Notes under the pieces: model-generated | Seen by the model: the letters and a program-made list of their open reading frames with translations, nothing else | The model's database searches: none | What the model was told of the DNA's origin: nothing | Made by a program: the position numbers and the translations under genes | Part shown: positions 30,718 through 44,652 of the stretch, one piece after another | Position numbering within the stretch: position 1 is the stretch's first letter | Layout: each line of letters starts with the position of its first letter | Assembly (NCBI GenBank): GCA_029465975.1 | Contig: CM055737.1 | Span: forward strand, 19,865,502-19,929,501 | Length of the DNA: 64,000 nucleotides | DNA from: Dallia pectoralis | Lineage: Eukaryota > Chordata > Actinopteri > Esociformes > Umbridae | Direction: 5' to 3'

Positions 30718-31015
30718 ATTTTGTTATTTTCTTGGCGGGAAGAAACAATCAATCAAAAAGTTAATTATGCAGTGAAGAAATCAATAAGAGCTGTATTTTC
30801 AAATGTTCTAATAGCTACGGCCACACCACCCTGAAAACGCCTGATCTCGGAAACCAAACAGGGTCGGGCTTGGTTAGTACTTGGATGGGAGACCGCCTAG
30901 GAATATCTAGTGTTGTAAGCATTTTGTTATTTTCTTGGCGGGAAGAAACAATCAATCAAAAGTTAATTATGCAGTGAAGAAATCAATAAGAGCTGTAATT
31001 TCAACTTTTCTAATA

Positions 31016-31133
31016 GCTTACGGCCACACCACCCTGAAAACGCCCGATCTCGTCTGATCTCGGAAGCCAAGCAGGGTCGGGCTTGGTTAGTACTTGGATG
31101 GGAGACCGCCTAGGAATATCTAGTGTTGTAAGC
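31016..31133 (+). rRNA. 5S rRNA, full length
   Basis: 118 nt; T63C. Confidence 0.93.
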
Positions 31134-31638
31134 ATTTTGTTATTTTCTTGGCGGGAAGAAACAATCAATCAAAAAGTTAATTATGCAGTGAAGAAATCAA
31201 TAAGAGCTGTAATTTCAACTTTTCTAATAGCTTACGGCCACACCACCCTGAAAACGCCCGATCTCGGAAGCCAAACAGGGTCGGGCTTGGTTAGTACTTG
31301 GATGGGAGACCGCCTAGGAATATCTAGTGTTGTAAGCATTTTGTTATTTTCATGGCGGGAAGAAACAATCAATCAAAAAGTTAATTATGCAGTGAAGAAA
31401 TCAATAAGAGCTGTAATTTCAACTTTTCTAATAGCTTACGGCCACACCACCCTGAAAACGCGCCCGATCTCGGAAGCCAAACAGGGTCGGGCTTGGTTAG
31501 TACTTGGATGGGAGACCGCCTAGGAATATCTAGTGTTGTAAGCATTTTGTTATTTTCTGGCGGGAAGAAACAATCAATCAAAAAGTTAATTATGCAGTGA
31601 AGAAATCAATAAGAGCTGTAATTTCAACTTTTCTAATA

Positions 31639-31670
31639 GCTTACGGCCACACCACCCTGAAAACGCCCGA
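31639..31670 (+). rRNA. 5S rRNA, partial at the gap
   Basis: First 32 nt of a gene, cut by the N run. Confidence 0.85.
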
Positions 31671-32170
31671 NNNNNNNNNNNNNNNNNNNNNNNNNNNNNN
31701 NNNNNNNNNNNNNNNNNNNNNNNNNNNNNNNNNNNNNNNNNNNNNNNNNNNNNNNNNNNNNNNNNNNNNNNNNNNNNNNNNNNNNNNNNNNNNNNNNNNN
31801 NNNNNNNNNNNNNNNNNNNNNNNNNNNNNNNNNNNNNNNNNNNNNNNNNNNNNNNNNNNNNNNNNNNNNNNNNNNNNNNNNNNNNNNNNNNNNNNNNNNN
31901 NNNNNNNNNNNNNNNNNNNNNNNNNNNNNNNNNNNNNNNNNNNNNNNNNNNNNNNNNNNNNNNNNNNNNNNNNNNNNNNNNNNNNNNNNNNNNNNNNNNN
32001 NNNNNNNNNNNNNNNNNNNNNNNNNNNNNNNNNNNNNNNNNNNNNNNNNNNNNNNNNNNNNNNNNNNNNNNNNNNNNNNNNNNNNNNNNNNNNNNNNNNN
32101 NNNNNNNNNNNNNNNNNNNNNNNNNNNNNNNNNNNNNNNNNNNNNNNNNNNNNNNNNNNNNNNNNNNNNN
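31671..32170. other. Assembly gap (500 N)
   Basis: Exactly 500 N, the look of a placeholder rather than a measured distance. Array orientation flips across it. Confidence 0.99.
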
Positions 32171-32890
32171 TTAGAACATTTTAAAATACAGCTGTTATTG
32201 ATATCTTCACTGCATAATTAACTTTTTGATTGATTGTTTCTTCCCGCCAAGAAAATAACAAAAATGCTTACAACACTAGACATTACTAGGCGGTCTCCCA
32301 TCCAAGTACTAACCAAGCCCGACCCTGTTTGGCTTCCGAGATGGGCGTTTTCAGGGTGTTGTGGCCGTAAGCGATAAGACAAGTTGAAATTACAGCTCTT
32401 ATTGATTTCTTCACTGCATAATTAACTTTTTGATTGATTGTTTCTTCCCGCCATGAAAATAACAAAATGCCCACAACACTATATATTCCTAGGCGGTCTC
32501 CCATCCAAGTACTTACCAAGCCCGACCATGTTTGGCTTCCGAGATCGGGCGTTTTCAGGGGTGGTGTGGCCGTAAGCTATTAGAAAAGTTGAAATACAGC
32601 TCTTATTGATTTCTTCACTGCATAATTAACTTTTTGATTGTTTTGTTTCTTCCCGCCAAAGAAAATAACAAAATGCTTACAACACTAGATATTTCAGAGG
32701 CGGTCTCCCATCCAAGTACTAACCAAGCCCAACCCTGCTTGGCTTCCGAGATCAGACGAGATCGGGCGTTTTCAGGGTAGTGTGGCACGTAAGCTATTAG
32801 ACAGTTGAAAGTACAGCTCTTATTGATTTCTTCACTGCATAATTCACTTTTTGATTGATTGTTTCTTCCCGCCATAGAAAATAACAAAAT

Positions 32891-33010
32891 GCTTACAACA
32901 CTAGACATTCCCAGGGCGGTCTCCCATCCAAAGTACCAACCAAGCCCAACCCTGCTTGGCTTCCGAGATCAGACGAGATCGGGCGTTTTCAGGGTGGTGT
33001 GGCCGTAAGC
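32891..33010 (-). rRNA. 5S rRNA, near full length (120 nt)
   Basis: Two single-base insertions (GGGCGG and CCAAAG regions) and two substitutions; otherwise long-repeat type with T63. Confidence 0.75.
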
Positions 33011-33315
33011 TATTAGAAGAGTTGAAATTACAGCTGTTGTTGATTTCTTCACTGCATAATTAACTTTTTGATAGATTGTTTCTTCCCCGCCATGAAAATA
33101 ACAAAATGCTTACAACACTAGATATTCCTAGGCGTCGCCTATCCAAGTAATAACCAAGCCCGACCCTGCTTGGCTTCCAGATCAGACGAGATCAGGCGTT
33201 TTCAGGGTGGTGGCCGTAAGCTATAAGACAAGTTGAAATTACAGCTCTTATTGATTTCTTCACTGCATAATTAACTTTGATAGATTGTTTCTTCCCGCCA
33301 AGAAAATAACAAAAT

Positions 33316-33433
33316 GCTTACAACACTAGATATTCCTAGGCGGTCTCCCATCCAAGTACTAACCAAGCCCAACCCTGCTTGGCTTTCGAGATCAGACAAG
33401 ATCGGGCGTTTTCAGGGTGGTGTGGCCGTAAGC
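33316..33433 (-). rRNA. 5S rRNA, full length
   Basis: 118 nt; T63; two substitutions inside nt 35-50. Confidence 0.85.
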
Positions 33434-35417
33434 TATTAGAAAAGTTGAAGTTACAGCTCTTATTGATTTCTTCACTGCATAATTAACTTTTTGATTGTTT
33501 GTTTCTTCCCGCCAAGAAAATAACAAAATGCTTACAACACTAGATATTTCCAGGCGGTCTCCCATCCAAGTACTAACCAAGCCCGACCCTGTTTGGTTTC
33601 CCGAGATCAGACGAGGGCGTTTTCAGGGTGGTGGGCCGTGGAGTATTAGAACATTTGAAAATACAGCTGTTATTGATTTCTTCACTGCATAATTAACTTT
33701 TGATTGATTGTTTCTTCCCGCCAAGAAAATAACAAAAAAAAAGCTTACAACACTAGATATTCCTAGGCGGTCTCCCATCCAAGTACTAACCAAGCCCGAC
33801 CATGTTTGGCTTCCGAGATCGACGAGATCGGGCGTTTTTCAGGGTGGTGTGGCGTAAGCTATTAGAAAAGTTGAAATTACAGCTCTTATTGATTTCTTCA
33901 CTGCATAATTAACTTTTGATTTGTTTGTTTCTTCCCGCCAAGAAAATAACAAAATGCTTACAACACTAGATATTTCCTAGGCGGTCTCCCATCCAAGTAC
34001 TAACCAAGCCCAACCCTGCTTGGCTTTCGAGATCAGGAGGCGAGATCGGGCGTTTTCAGGTGGTGTGGCCGTAAGCTATTAGACAAGTTGAAATTACAGC
34101 TGCCTTTATTGATTTCTTCACTGCATAATTAACTTTTTGATTGTTTGTTTCTTCCCGCCAAGAAAATAACAAAATGCTTACAACACTAGATATTTCAGGC
34201 GGTCTCCCATCCAAGTACTAACCAAGCCCGACCCTGTTTGGTTTTTCCGAGATCAGGCGTTTTCAGGGTGGTGTGGCCGTAGGGTATTAGAACATTTGAA
34301 AATACAGCTGTTATTGATTTCTTCACTGCATAATTAACTTTTTGATTGATTGTTTCTTCCCGCCAAGAAAATAACAAAATGCTTACAACACTAGATATTC
34401 CTGGGCGGTCTCCCATCCAAGTACTAACCAAGCCCGACCCTGCTTGGCTTCGAGATCAGATCGGGCGTTTTCAGGGTGGTGTGGCCGTAAGCTATTAGAA
34501 AGTTGAAATTACAGCTCTTATTGATTTCTTCACTGCATAATTAACTTTTTGATAGATTGTTTCTTCCCGCCAGAAACTAACAAAATGCTTACAACACTAG
34601 ATATTACTAGGCGGTCTCCCATCCAAGTACTAACCAAGCCCGACCCTGTTTGGCTTCCGAGATCGGGCGTTTTCAGGGTGGTGTGGCCGTAAGCTATTAG
34701 AAAGTTGAAATTACAGCTTTTATTGATTTCTTCACTGCATAATTAACTTTTTGATTGTTTGTTTCTTCCCGCCAAGAAAATAACAAAATGCTTACAACAC
34801 TAGATATTTCAGGCGGTCTCCCATCCAAGTACTAACCAAGCCCAACCCTGCTTGGCCGAGATCAGACGAGATCGGGCGTTTTCAGGGTGGTGTGGCCGTA
34901 AGCTATAAGAAGAGTTGAAATTACAGCTGTTATTGATTTCTTCACTGCATAATTAACTTTTGATAGATTGTTTCTTCCCGCCAAGAAACTAACAAAATGC
35001 TTACAACACTAGATATTACTAGGCGGTCTCCCATCCAAGTACTAACCAAGCCCGACCCTGTTTGGCTTCCGAGATCAGGCGTTTTCAGGGTGTTGTGGCC
35101 GTAAGCTATTAGAACAGTTGGAAAATACAGCTTTTATTGATTTCTTCACTGCATAATTAACTTTTTGTTTGTTTGTTTCTTCCCGCCAAGAAAATAACAA
35201 AATGCTTACAACACTAGATATTCCTAGGCGGTCTCCCATCCAAGCATTAACCAAGCCCGACCCTGCTTGGCTTCGAGATCAGGCGAGATCGGGCGTTTTC
35301 AGGGTGGTGTGGCCGTAAGCTATTAGACAAGTTGAAATTACAGCTCTTATTGATTTCTTCACTGCATAATTCACTTTTTGATTGATTGTTTCTTCCCCGC
35401 CATGAAAATAACAAAAT

Positions 35418-35535
35418 GCTTACAACACTAGATATTCCCAGGCAGTCTCCCATCCAAGTACTAACCAAGCCCAACCCTGCTTGGCTTCCGAGATCAGACG
35501 AGATCAGGCGTTTTCAGGGTGGTGTGGCCGTAAGC
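35418..35535 (-). rRNA. 5S rRNA, full length
   Basis: 118 nt; T63, A97G and C30T, plus one change inside box C (GGCAGTC on the plus strand). Confidence 0.85.
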
Positions 35536-37707
35536 TATTAGAAGAGTTGAAATTACAGCTGTTATTGATTTCTTCACTGCATAATTAACTTTTGATAGAT
35601 TGTTTCTTCCCGCCAAGAAAATAACAAAATGCTTACAACACTAGATATTCCTAGGCGGTCGCCTATCCAAGTACTAACCAAGCCCGACCCTGCTTGGCTT
35701 CCGAGATCAGACGAGATCGGGCGTTTTCCAGGGTGGTTGGCCGTAGCGATAAGACAAGTTGAAATTACAGCTCTTATTGATTTCTTCACTGCATAATTAA
35801 CTTTTTGATTGTTTGTTTCTTCCCACCAAGAAAATAACAAAAACTTACAACACTAGATATTTCCAGGCGGTCTCCCATCCAAGTACTAACCAAGCCCGAC
35901 CCTGTTTGGTTTTCCGAGATCAGGCGTTTTCAGGGTGGTGTGGCCGTAGGGTATTAGAACATTTTAAAATACAGCTGTTATTGATTTCTTCACTGCATAA
36001 TTAACTTTTTGATTGATTGTTTCTTCCCGCCAAGAAAATAACAAAATGCTTACAACACTAGATATTCCTAGGCGGTCTCCCATCCAAGTACTAACCAAGC
36101 CCGACCCTGCTTGGCTTCGAGATCAGGCGAGATCGGGCGTTTTCAGGGTGGTGTGGCCGTAAGCTATTAGACAAGTTGAAATTACAGCTCTTATTGATTT
36201 CTTCACTGCATAATTAACTTTTTGATTGTTTGTTTCTTCCCGCCAAGAAAATAACAAAATGCTTACAACACTAGATATTCCTAGGCGGTCTCCCATCCAA
36301 GTACTAACCAAGCCCAGCCCTGCTTGGCTTCCGAGATCAGATCGGGCGTTTTCAGGGTGGTGTGGCCGTAGCTATCAGAAAAGTTGAAAATACAGCTCTT
36401 ATTGATTTCTTCACTGCATAATTCACTTTTTGATTGATTGTTTCTTCCCGCCAAGAAAATAACAAAATGCTTACAACACTATATATTCCTAGGCGGTCTC
36501 CCATCCAATTACTAACCAAGCCCGACCATGTTTGGCTTCCCAGATCAGGCGTTTTCAGGGGTGGTGTGGCCGTAGGGTATTAGAACATTTGAAAATAGAG
36601 CTGTTATTGATTTCTTCACTGCATAATTAACTTTTGATTGATTGTTTCTTCCCGCCAAGAAAATAACAAAATGCTTACAACACTAGATATTCCTAGGCGG
36701 TCGCCTATCCAAGTACTAACCAAGCCCGACCCTGCTTGGTTTCAGGCGAGATCGGGCGTTTTCAGGGTGGTGTGGCCGTAGGGTATAAGACAAGTTGAAA
36801 TTACAGCCCTTATTGATTTCTTCACTGCATAATTAACTTTTGATTGTTTGTTTCTTCCCGCCAAGAAAATAACAAAATGCTAACAACACTAGATATTTCA
36901 GGCGGTCTCTCATCCAAGTACTAACCAAGCCCGACCCTGTTTGGTTTCCGAGATCAGGCGTTTTCAAGGGTGGTGTGGCCGTAGGCTATTAGAACATTTG
37001 AAAATACAGCTCTTATTGATTTCTTCACTGCATAATTAACTTTTTTGATTGATTGTTTCCCCGCCATGAAAATAACAAAATGCTTACAACACTATATATT
37101 CCTAGGCGGTCTCCCATCCAAGTACTAACCAAGCCCAACCCTGCTTGGCTTCGAGATCAGGCAGATCAGGCGTTTTCAGGGTGGTGTGGCCGTAAGCTAT
37201 TAGAAAAGTTGAAATTACAGCTCTTATTGATTTCTTCACTGCATAATTAACTTTTTGATTGTTTCTTCCCGCCAAGAAAATAACAAAATGCTTACAACAC
37301 TAGATATTTCAGGCGGTCTCCCATCCAAGTACTAACCAAGCCCGACCCTGTTTGGTTTCAGAGATCAGGCGTTTTTTCAGGGTGGTGTGACGTAGGAGTA
37401 TAAGAACATTTGAAAATACAGCTGTTATTGATTTCTTCACTGCATAATTAACTTTTTGATTGATTGTTTCTTCCCGCCAAGAAAATAACAAAATGCTTAC
37501 AACACTAGATATTCCTAGGCGGTCTCCCATCCAAGTACTAACCAAGCCTGACCCTGCTTGCTTCCGAGATCAGACAAGATCGGGCGTTTTTAGGGTGGTG
37601 TGGCCGTAAGCTACTAGACAAGTTGAAATTACAGCTCTTATTGATTTCTTCACTGCATAATTCACTTTTTGATTGATTGTTTCTTCCCGCCATGAAAATA
37701 ACAAAAT

Positions 37708-37825
37708 GCTTACAACACTAGATATTCCCAGGCGGTCTCCCATCCAAGTACTAACCAAGCCCAACCCTGCTTGGCTTCCGACATCAGACGAGATCAGGCG
37801 TTTTCAGGGTGGTGTGGCCGTAAGC
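37708..37825 (-). rRNA. 5S rRNA, full length
   Basis: 118 nt; T63, A97G and C30T, plus one change in the second GATCTC. Upstream spacer reads GCGATAAG on the plus strand. Confidence 0.85.
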
Positions 37826-38548
37826 GATAAGAAAGAGTTGAAATTACAGCCCTTATTGATTTCTTCACTGCATAATTAACTTTTTGATTGTTTGTTTCTT
37901 CCCGCCAAGAAAATAACAAAATGCTTACAACACTAGATATTTCCAGGCGGTCTCCCATCCAAGTACTAACCAAGCCCGACACTGCTTGGTTTCGAGATCA
38001 GGCGGATCGAAAGGCGTTTTCAGGTGGTGTGGCCGTAGCTATTACAACATTTGAAAATACAGCTGTTATTGATTTCTTCACTGCATAATTAACTTTTTGA
38101 TTGATTGTTTCTTCCCGCCAAGAAAATAACATAATGCTTACAACACTAGATATTTCAGGCGGTCTCCATCCAAGTACTAACCAAGCCCCGACCCTGTTTG
38201 GTTTCCGAGATCAGGCGTTTTCAGGGTGGTGTGGCCGTAGAGTATTAGAACATTTGAAAATACAGCTGTTATTGATTTCTTCACTGCATAATTAACTTTT
38301 TTGATTGTTTCTTCCCGCCAAGAAAATAACAAAATGCTTACAACACTAGATATTCCTAGGCGGTCTCCCATCCAAGTACTAACCAAGCCTGAACCTGCTT
38401 GGCTTCGAGATCAGACAAGATCGGGCGTTTTTAGGGTGGTGTGGCCGTAAGCTATTGGACAAGTTGAAATTACAGCTCTTATTGATTTCTTCACTGCATA
38501 ATTCACTTTTTGATTGATTGTTTCTTCCCGCCATGAAAATAACAAAAT

Positions 38549-38665
38549 GCTTACAACACTAGATATTCCCAGGCGGTCTCCATCCAAGTACTAACCAAGC
38601 CCAACCCTGCTTGGCTTCCGAGATCAGACGAGATCGGGCGTTTTCAGGGTGGTGTGGCCGTAAGC
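38549..38665 (-). rRNA. 5S rRNA, near full length (117 nt)
   Basis: One G lost in the GATGGGAG run of box C; otherwise long-repeat type with A97G. Confidence 0.8.
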
Positions 38666-38974
38666 TATTAGAAGAGTTGAAATTACAGCTGTTATTGATT
38701 TCTTCACTGCATAATTAACTTTTTGATTGATTGTTTCTTCCCGCCAAGAAAATAACAAAATGCTTACAACACTAGATATTCCTAGGCGGTTGCCTATCCA
38801 AGTACTAACCAAGCCCGACCCTGCTTGGCTTCCGAGATCAGACGAGATCGGGCGTTTTCAGGTGGTGTGGCCGTAAGCGATAAGACAAGTTGAAATTACA
38901 GCCCTTATTGATTTCTTCACTGCATAATTAACTTTTTGATTGTTTGTTTCTTCCCGCCAAGAAAATAACAAAAT

Positions 38975-39092
38975 GCTTACAACACTAGATATTTCCAGGC
39001 GGTCTCCCATCCAAGTACTAACCAAGCCAAACACTGCTTGGCTTCCGAGATCAGACGAGATCGGGCGTTTTCAGGGTGGTGTGGCCGTAAGC
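38975..39092 (-). rRNA. 5S rRNA, full length
   Basis: 118 nt; several substitutions at nt 58-66 (AGCCAAACACTGC on the plus strand) next to box A and the intermediate element. Confidence 0.8.
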
Positions 39093-40021
39093 TATTACAA
39101 GAGTTGAAATTACAGCTGTTATTGATTTCTTCACTGCATAATTAACTTTTTGATTGATTGTTTCTTCCCGCCAAGAAAATAACATAATGCTTACAACACT
39201 AGATATTTCAGGCGGTCTCCCATCCAAGTACTAACCAAGCCCAACCCTGCTTGGTTTCCGAGATCAGACGAGATCGGGCGTTTTCAGGAGTAGTGTGGCC
39301 GTAAGCTATTAGAGAAGTTGAAATTACAGCTCTTATTGATTTCTTCACTGCATAATTCACTTTTTGATTGATTGTTTCTTCCCGCCATGAAAATAACAAA
39401 ATGCTTATAACACTAGATATTCCCAGGCTGTCTCCCATCCAAGTACTAACCATGCCCAACCCTGCTTGGCTTCCGAGATCAGGCGAGATTGGGCGTTTTC
39501 AGGGTGTTGTGGCCGTAAGCTATTAGAAGAGTTGAAGTTACAGCTGTTATTAATTTATTCGCTGCATAATTAACTTTTTGATAGATTGTTTCTTCCCGCC
39601 AAGAAAATAACAAAATGCTTACAACACTAGATATTCCTAGGCGGTCGCCTATCCAAGTACTAACCAAGCCCGACCCTGTTTGGTTTCCGAGATCGGGCGT
39701 TTTCAGGGTGGTGTGGCCGTAAGCTATTAGAAAAGTTGAAATTACAGCTCTTATTGATTTCTTCACTGCATAATTAACTTTTTGATTGTTTGTTTCTTCC
39801 GCCAAGAAAATAACAAAATGCTTACAACACTAGATATTTCCAGGCGGTCTCCCATCCAGTACTAACCAAGCCCGACCTGTTTGGTTTCCGTGATCAGGCG
39901 TTTTCAGGGTGGTGTGGCCGTAGGGTATTAGAACATTTGAAAATACAGCTGTTATTGATTTCTTCACTGCATAATTAACTTTTTGATTGATTGTTTCTTC
40001 CCGCCAAGAAAATAACAAAAT

Positions 40022-40139
40022 GCTTACAACACTAGATATTCCTAGGCGGTCTCCCATCCAAGTACTAACCAAGCCCGACCCTGCTTGGCTTCCGAGATCA
40101 GACGAGATCGGGCGTTTTCAGGGTGGTGTGGCCGTAAGC
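40022..40139 (-). rRNA. 5S rRNA, full length
   Basis: 118 nt; C63, otherwise consensus. Confidence 0.93.
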
Positions 40140-40235
40140 TATTAGACAAGTTGAAATTACAGCTCTTATTGATTTCTTCACTGCATAATTCACTTTTTGA
40201 TTGATTGTTTCTTCCCGCCATGAAAATAACAAAAT

Positions 40236-40353
40236 GCATACAACACTAGATATTCCCAGGCAGTCTCCCATCCAAGTACTAACCAAGCCCAACCCTGCTT
40301 GGCTTCCGAGATCAGATGAGATCGGGCGTTTTCAGGGTGGTGTGGCCGTAAGC
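40236..40353 (-). rRNA. 5S rRNA, full length
   Basis: 118 nt; T63; one change in the 3' GTAAGC (GCATAC on the plus strand) breaks a helix I pair, and one in box C. Confidence 0.85.
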
Positions 40354-41085
40354 TATTAGAAGAGTTGAAATTACAGCTGTTATTGATTTCTTCACTGCAT
40401 AATTAACTTTTTGATAGATTGTTTCTTCCCGCCAAGAAAATAACAAAATGCTTACAACACTAGATATTCCTAGGCGTCGCCTATCCAAGTACTAACCAAG
40501 CCCGACCCTGCTTGGCTTCCGAGATCAGACGAGATCGGGCGTTTTCAGGGTGGTTGGCCGTAGCGATAAGACAAGTTGAAATAACAGCTCTTATTGATTT
40601 CTTCACTGCATAATTAACTTTTTGATTGATTGTTTCTTCCCGCCATGAAAATAACAAAATGCTTACAACACTAGATATTCCTAGGCGGTCTCCCATCCAA
40701 GTACTAACCAAGCCCAACCCTGCTTAGCTTCCGACATCAGAAGAGATCAGGCGTTTTCAGGGTGGTGTGGCCGTAAGCTATTAGAAAGTTAAAATTACAG
40801 CTCTTATTGATTTCTTCACTGCATAATTAACTTTTTGATTGATTGTTTCTTCCCGCCAAGAAAATAACATAATGCTTACAACACTAGATATTTCCAGGCG
40901 GTCTCCCATCCAAGTACTAACCAAGCCCAACGCTGCTTGGCTTCCGAGATCAGACGAGATCGGGCGTTTTCAGGGTAGTGTGGCCGTAAGCTATTAGAAG
41001 TTGAAATTACAGCTCTTATTGATTTCTTCACTGCATAATTCACTTTTTGATTGATTGTTTCTTCCCGCCATGAAAATAACAAAAT

Positions 41086-41203
41086 GCTTATAACACTAGA
41101 TATTCCCAGGCGGTCTCCCATCCAAGTACTAACCATGCCCAACCCTGCTTGGGTTCCGAGATCAGACGAGATCGGGCGTTTTCAGGGTGGTGTGGCCGTA
41201 AGC
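41086..41203 (-). rRNA. 5S rRNA, full length
   Basis: 118 nt; T63, A97G; one substitution near the 3' end (GCTTATAAC on the plus strand). Confidence 0.87.
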
Positions 41204-42970
41204 TATTGGAAGAGTTGAAATTACAGCTGTTATTAATTTCTTCGCTGCATAATTAACTTTTTGATAGATTGTTTCTTCCCGCCAAGAAAATAACAAAATG
41301 CTTACAACACTAGATATTCCTAGGCGGTCGCCTATCCAAGTACTAACCAAGCCCGACCCTGTTTGGTTTCCGAGATCGGGCGTTTTCAGGGTGGTGTGGC
41401 CGTAAGCTATTAGAAAAGTTGAAATTACAGCTCTTATTGATTTCTTCACTGCATAATTAACTTTTTGATTGTTTGTTTCTTCCCGCCAAGAAAATAACAA
41501 AATGCTTACAACACTAGATATTTCAGGCGGTCTCCCATCCAAGTACTAACCAAGCCCAACCCTGCATGGCTTCCGAGATCAGAGCGAGATCGGGCGTTTT
41601 CAGGGTGTGGTGTGGCCGTAAGCTATTAGAAAAGTTGAAATTACAGCTCTTATTGATTTCTTCACTGCATAATTCACTTTTTGATTGATTGTTTCTTCCC
41701 GCCATGAAAATAACAAAATGCTTACAACACTATATATTCCTAGGCGGTCTCCCATCCAAGTACTAACCAAGCCCGACCATGTTTGGCTTCCCAGATCGGG
41801 CGTTTTCAGGGTGGTGTGGCCGTAGGGTATTAGAACATTTGAAAATACAGCTGTTATTGATTTCTTCACTGCATAATTAACTTTTTGATTGATTGTTTCT
41901 TCCCGCCAAGAAAATAACAAAATGCTTACAACACTAGATATTCCTAGGCGGTCGCCTATCCAAGTACTAACCAAGCCCGACCCTGCTTGGCTTCCGAGAT
42001 CAGGCGAGATCGGGCGTTTTCAGGGTGGTGTGGCCGTAGCGATAAGACAAGTTGAAATTACAGCCCTTATTGATTTCTTCACTGCATAATTAACTTTTTG
42101 ATTGTTTGTTTCTTCCCGCCAAGAAAATAACAAAATGCTAACAACACTAGATATTTCCAGGCGGTCTCTCATCCAAGTACTAACCAAGCCCGACCCTGTT
42201 TGGTTTCCGAGATCAGGCGTTTTCAGGGTGGTGTGGCCGTAGGAGTATTAGAACATTTGAAAATACAGCTGTTATTGATTTCTTCACTGCATAATTAACT
42301 TTTTGATTGATTGTTTCTTCCCGCCAAGAAAATAACAAAATGCTTACAACACTAGATATTCCTAGGCGGTCTCCCATCCAAGTACTAACCAAGCCCGACC
42401 CTGCTTGGCTTCCGAGATCAGACGAGATGGGGCGGTGTGGCCGTAAGCTATTAGACAATTTGAAATTACAGCTCTTATTGATTTCTTCACTGCATAATTC
42501 ACTTTTTGATTGATTGTTTCTTCCCGCCATGAAAATAACAAAATGCTTACAACACTAGATATTCCTAGGCGGTCGCCTATCCAAGTACTAACCAAGCCCA
42601 ACCCTGCTTGGCTTCCGAGATCGAGGATCGGGCGTTTTCAGGGTGGTGTGGCCGTAAGCTATTAGAAGAGTTGAAATTACAGCTGTTATTGATTTCTTCA
42701 TTGCATAATTAACTTTTTGATAGATTGTTTCTTCCCGCCAAGAAAATAACAAAATGCTTACAACACTAGATATTCCTAGGCGGTCGCCTATCCAAGTACT
42801 AACCAAGCCCGACCATGCTTGGCTTCCGAGATCAGAGCGAGATCGGGCGTTTTCAGGGTGGTGTGGCCGTAAGCGATAAGACAAGTTGAAATTACAGCTC
42901 TTATTGATTTCTTCACTGCATAATTAACTTTTTGATTGATTGTTTCTTCCCGCCAAGAAAATAACAAAAT

Positions 42971-43088
42971 GCTTACAACACTAGATATTCCTAGGTGGTC
43001 TCCCATCCAAGTACTAACCAAGCCCAACCCTGCTTAGCTTCCGACATCAGACGAGATCAGGCGTTTTCAGGGTGGTGTGGCCGTAAGC
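42971..43088 (-). rRNA. 5S rRNA, full length
   Basis: 118 nt; T63, C30T, a box A change (GCTTAGC on the plus strand) and a box C change (AGGTGG). The same four recur at 44653, marking a duplicated block. Confidence 0.85.
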
Positions 43089-43394
43089 TATTAGAAAAGT
43101 TGAAATTACAGCTGTTATTGATTTCTTCACTGCATAATTAACTTTTTGATAGATTGTTTCTTCCCTTGAAACTAACCAAATGCTTTCAACACTAGATATT
43201 TCCAGGCGGTCTCCCATCCAAGTACTAACCAAGCCCGACCCTGCTTGGCTTCCGAGATCAGACGGATCGGGCGTTTTCAGGGTGGTGTGGCCGTAAGCTG
43301 TTAGAAAAGTTGAAATTACAGCTCTTATTGATTTCTTCACTGCATAATTAACTTTTTGATTGATTGTTTCTTCCCGCCAAGAAAATAACATAAT

Positions 43395-43512
43395 GCTTAC
43401 AACACTAGATATTTCCAGGCGGTCTCCCATCCAAGTACTAACCAAGCCCAACGCTGCTTGGCTTCCGAGATCAGACGAGATCGGGCGTTTTCAGGGTAGT
43501 GTGGCCGTAAGC
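43395..43512 (-). rRNA. 5S rRNA, full length
   Basis: 118 nt; A97G and G99A, one change by box A (CCCAACGCTGC on the plus strand). Confidence 0.87.
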
Positions 43513-44225
43513 TATTAGAAGTTGAAATTACAGCTCTTATTGATTTCTTCACTGCATAATTAACTTTTTGATTGATTGTTTCTTCCCGCCAAGAAAATAA
43601 CAAAATGCTTACAACACTAGATATTCCTAGGCGGTCGCCTATCCAAGTACTAACCAAGCCCGACCCTGCTTGGCTTCCGAGATCAGACGAGATCGGGCGT
43701 TTTCAGGGTGGTGTGGCCGTAGCGATAAGACAAGTTGAAATTACAGCCCTTATTGATTTCTTCACTGCATAATTAACTTTTGATTGTTTGTTTCTTCCCG
43801 CCAAGAAAATAACAAAATGCTAACAACACTAGATATTTCCAGGCGGTCTCTCATCCAAGTACTAACCAAGCCCGACCCTGTTTGGTTTCCGAGATCAGGC
43901 GTTTTCAGGGTGGTGTGGCCGTAGGGTATTAGAACATTTGAAAATACAGCTGTTATTGATTTCTTCACTGCATAATTAACTTTTTGATTGATTGTTTCTT
44001 CCCGCCAAGAAAATAACAAAATGCTTACAACACTAGATATTCCTAGGCGGTCTCCCATCCAAGTACTAACCAAGCCCGACCCTGCTTGGCTTCCGAGATC
44101 AGACGAGATGGGGCGGTGTGGCCGTAAGCTATTAGACAATTTGAAATTACAGCTCTTATTGATTTCTTCACTGCATAATTCACTTTTTGATTGATTGTTT
44201 CTTCCCGCCATGAAAATAACAAAAT

Positions 44226-44343
44226 GCTTACAACACTAGATATTCCTAGGCGGTCGCCTATCCAAGTACTAACCAAGCCCAACCCTGCTTGGCTTCCGAG
44301 ATCAGACGAGATCGGGCGTTTTCAGGGTGGTGTGGCCGTAAGC
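44226..44343 (-). rRNA. 5S rRNA, full length, box C variant
   Basis: 118 nt; T63; G85A and A88C give GATAGGCGACC in box C. Confidence 0.85.
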
Positions 44344-44652
44344 TATTAGAAGAGTTGAAATTACAGCTGTTATTGATTTCTTCATTGCATAATTAACTTT
44401 TTGATAGATTGTTTCTTCCCGCCAAGAAAATAACAAAATGCTTACAACACTAGATATTCCTAGGCGGTCGCCTATCCAAGTACTAACCAAGCCCGACCAT
44501 GCTTGGCTTCGAGATCAGACGAGATCGGGCGTTTTCAGGGTGGTGTGGCCGTAAGCGATAAGACAAGTTGAAATTACAGCTCTTATTGATTTCTTCACTG
44601 CATAATTAACTTTTTGATTGATTGTTTCTTCCCGCCAAGAAAATAACAAAAT

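Larger units (their letters stand above)
23359..31670 (+). repeat. 5S rDNA tandem array, left arm, block 3
   Basis: About 40 head-to-tail units, similar in mix to block 2. The 418-bp A+B (or A+C) dimer is clearest at 24974-27100. It ends within gene nt 32 at the N gap (partial gene 31639-31670). No other genes are visible. Confidence 0.96.

Noticed and set aside
1..31670. CRISPR-like array of regular repeats
   Set aside because: Both repeat and spacer are conserved between units, the repeat is a 5S gene, and the context is vertebrate-like.
31597..32184. A 195-codon frame across the gap
   Set aside because: Made almost entirely of N; not a real frame.
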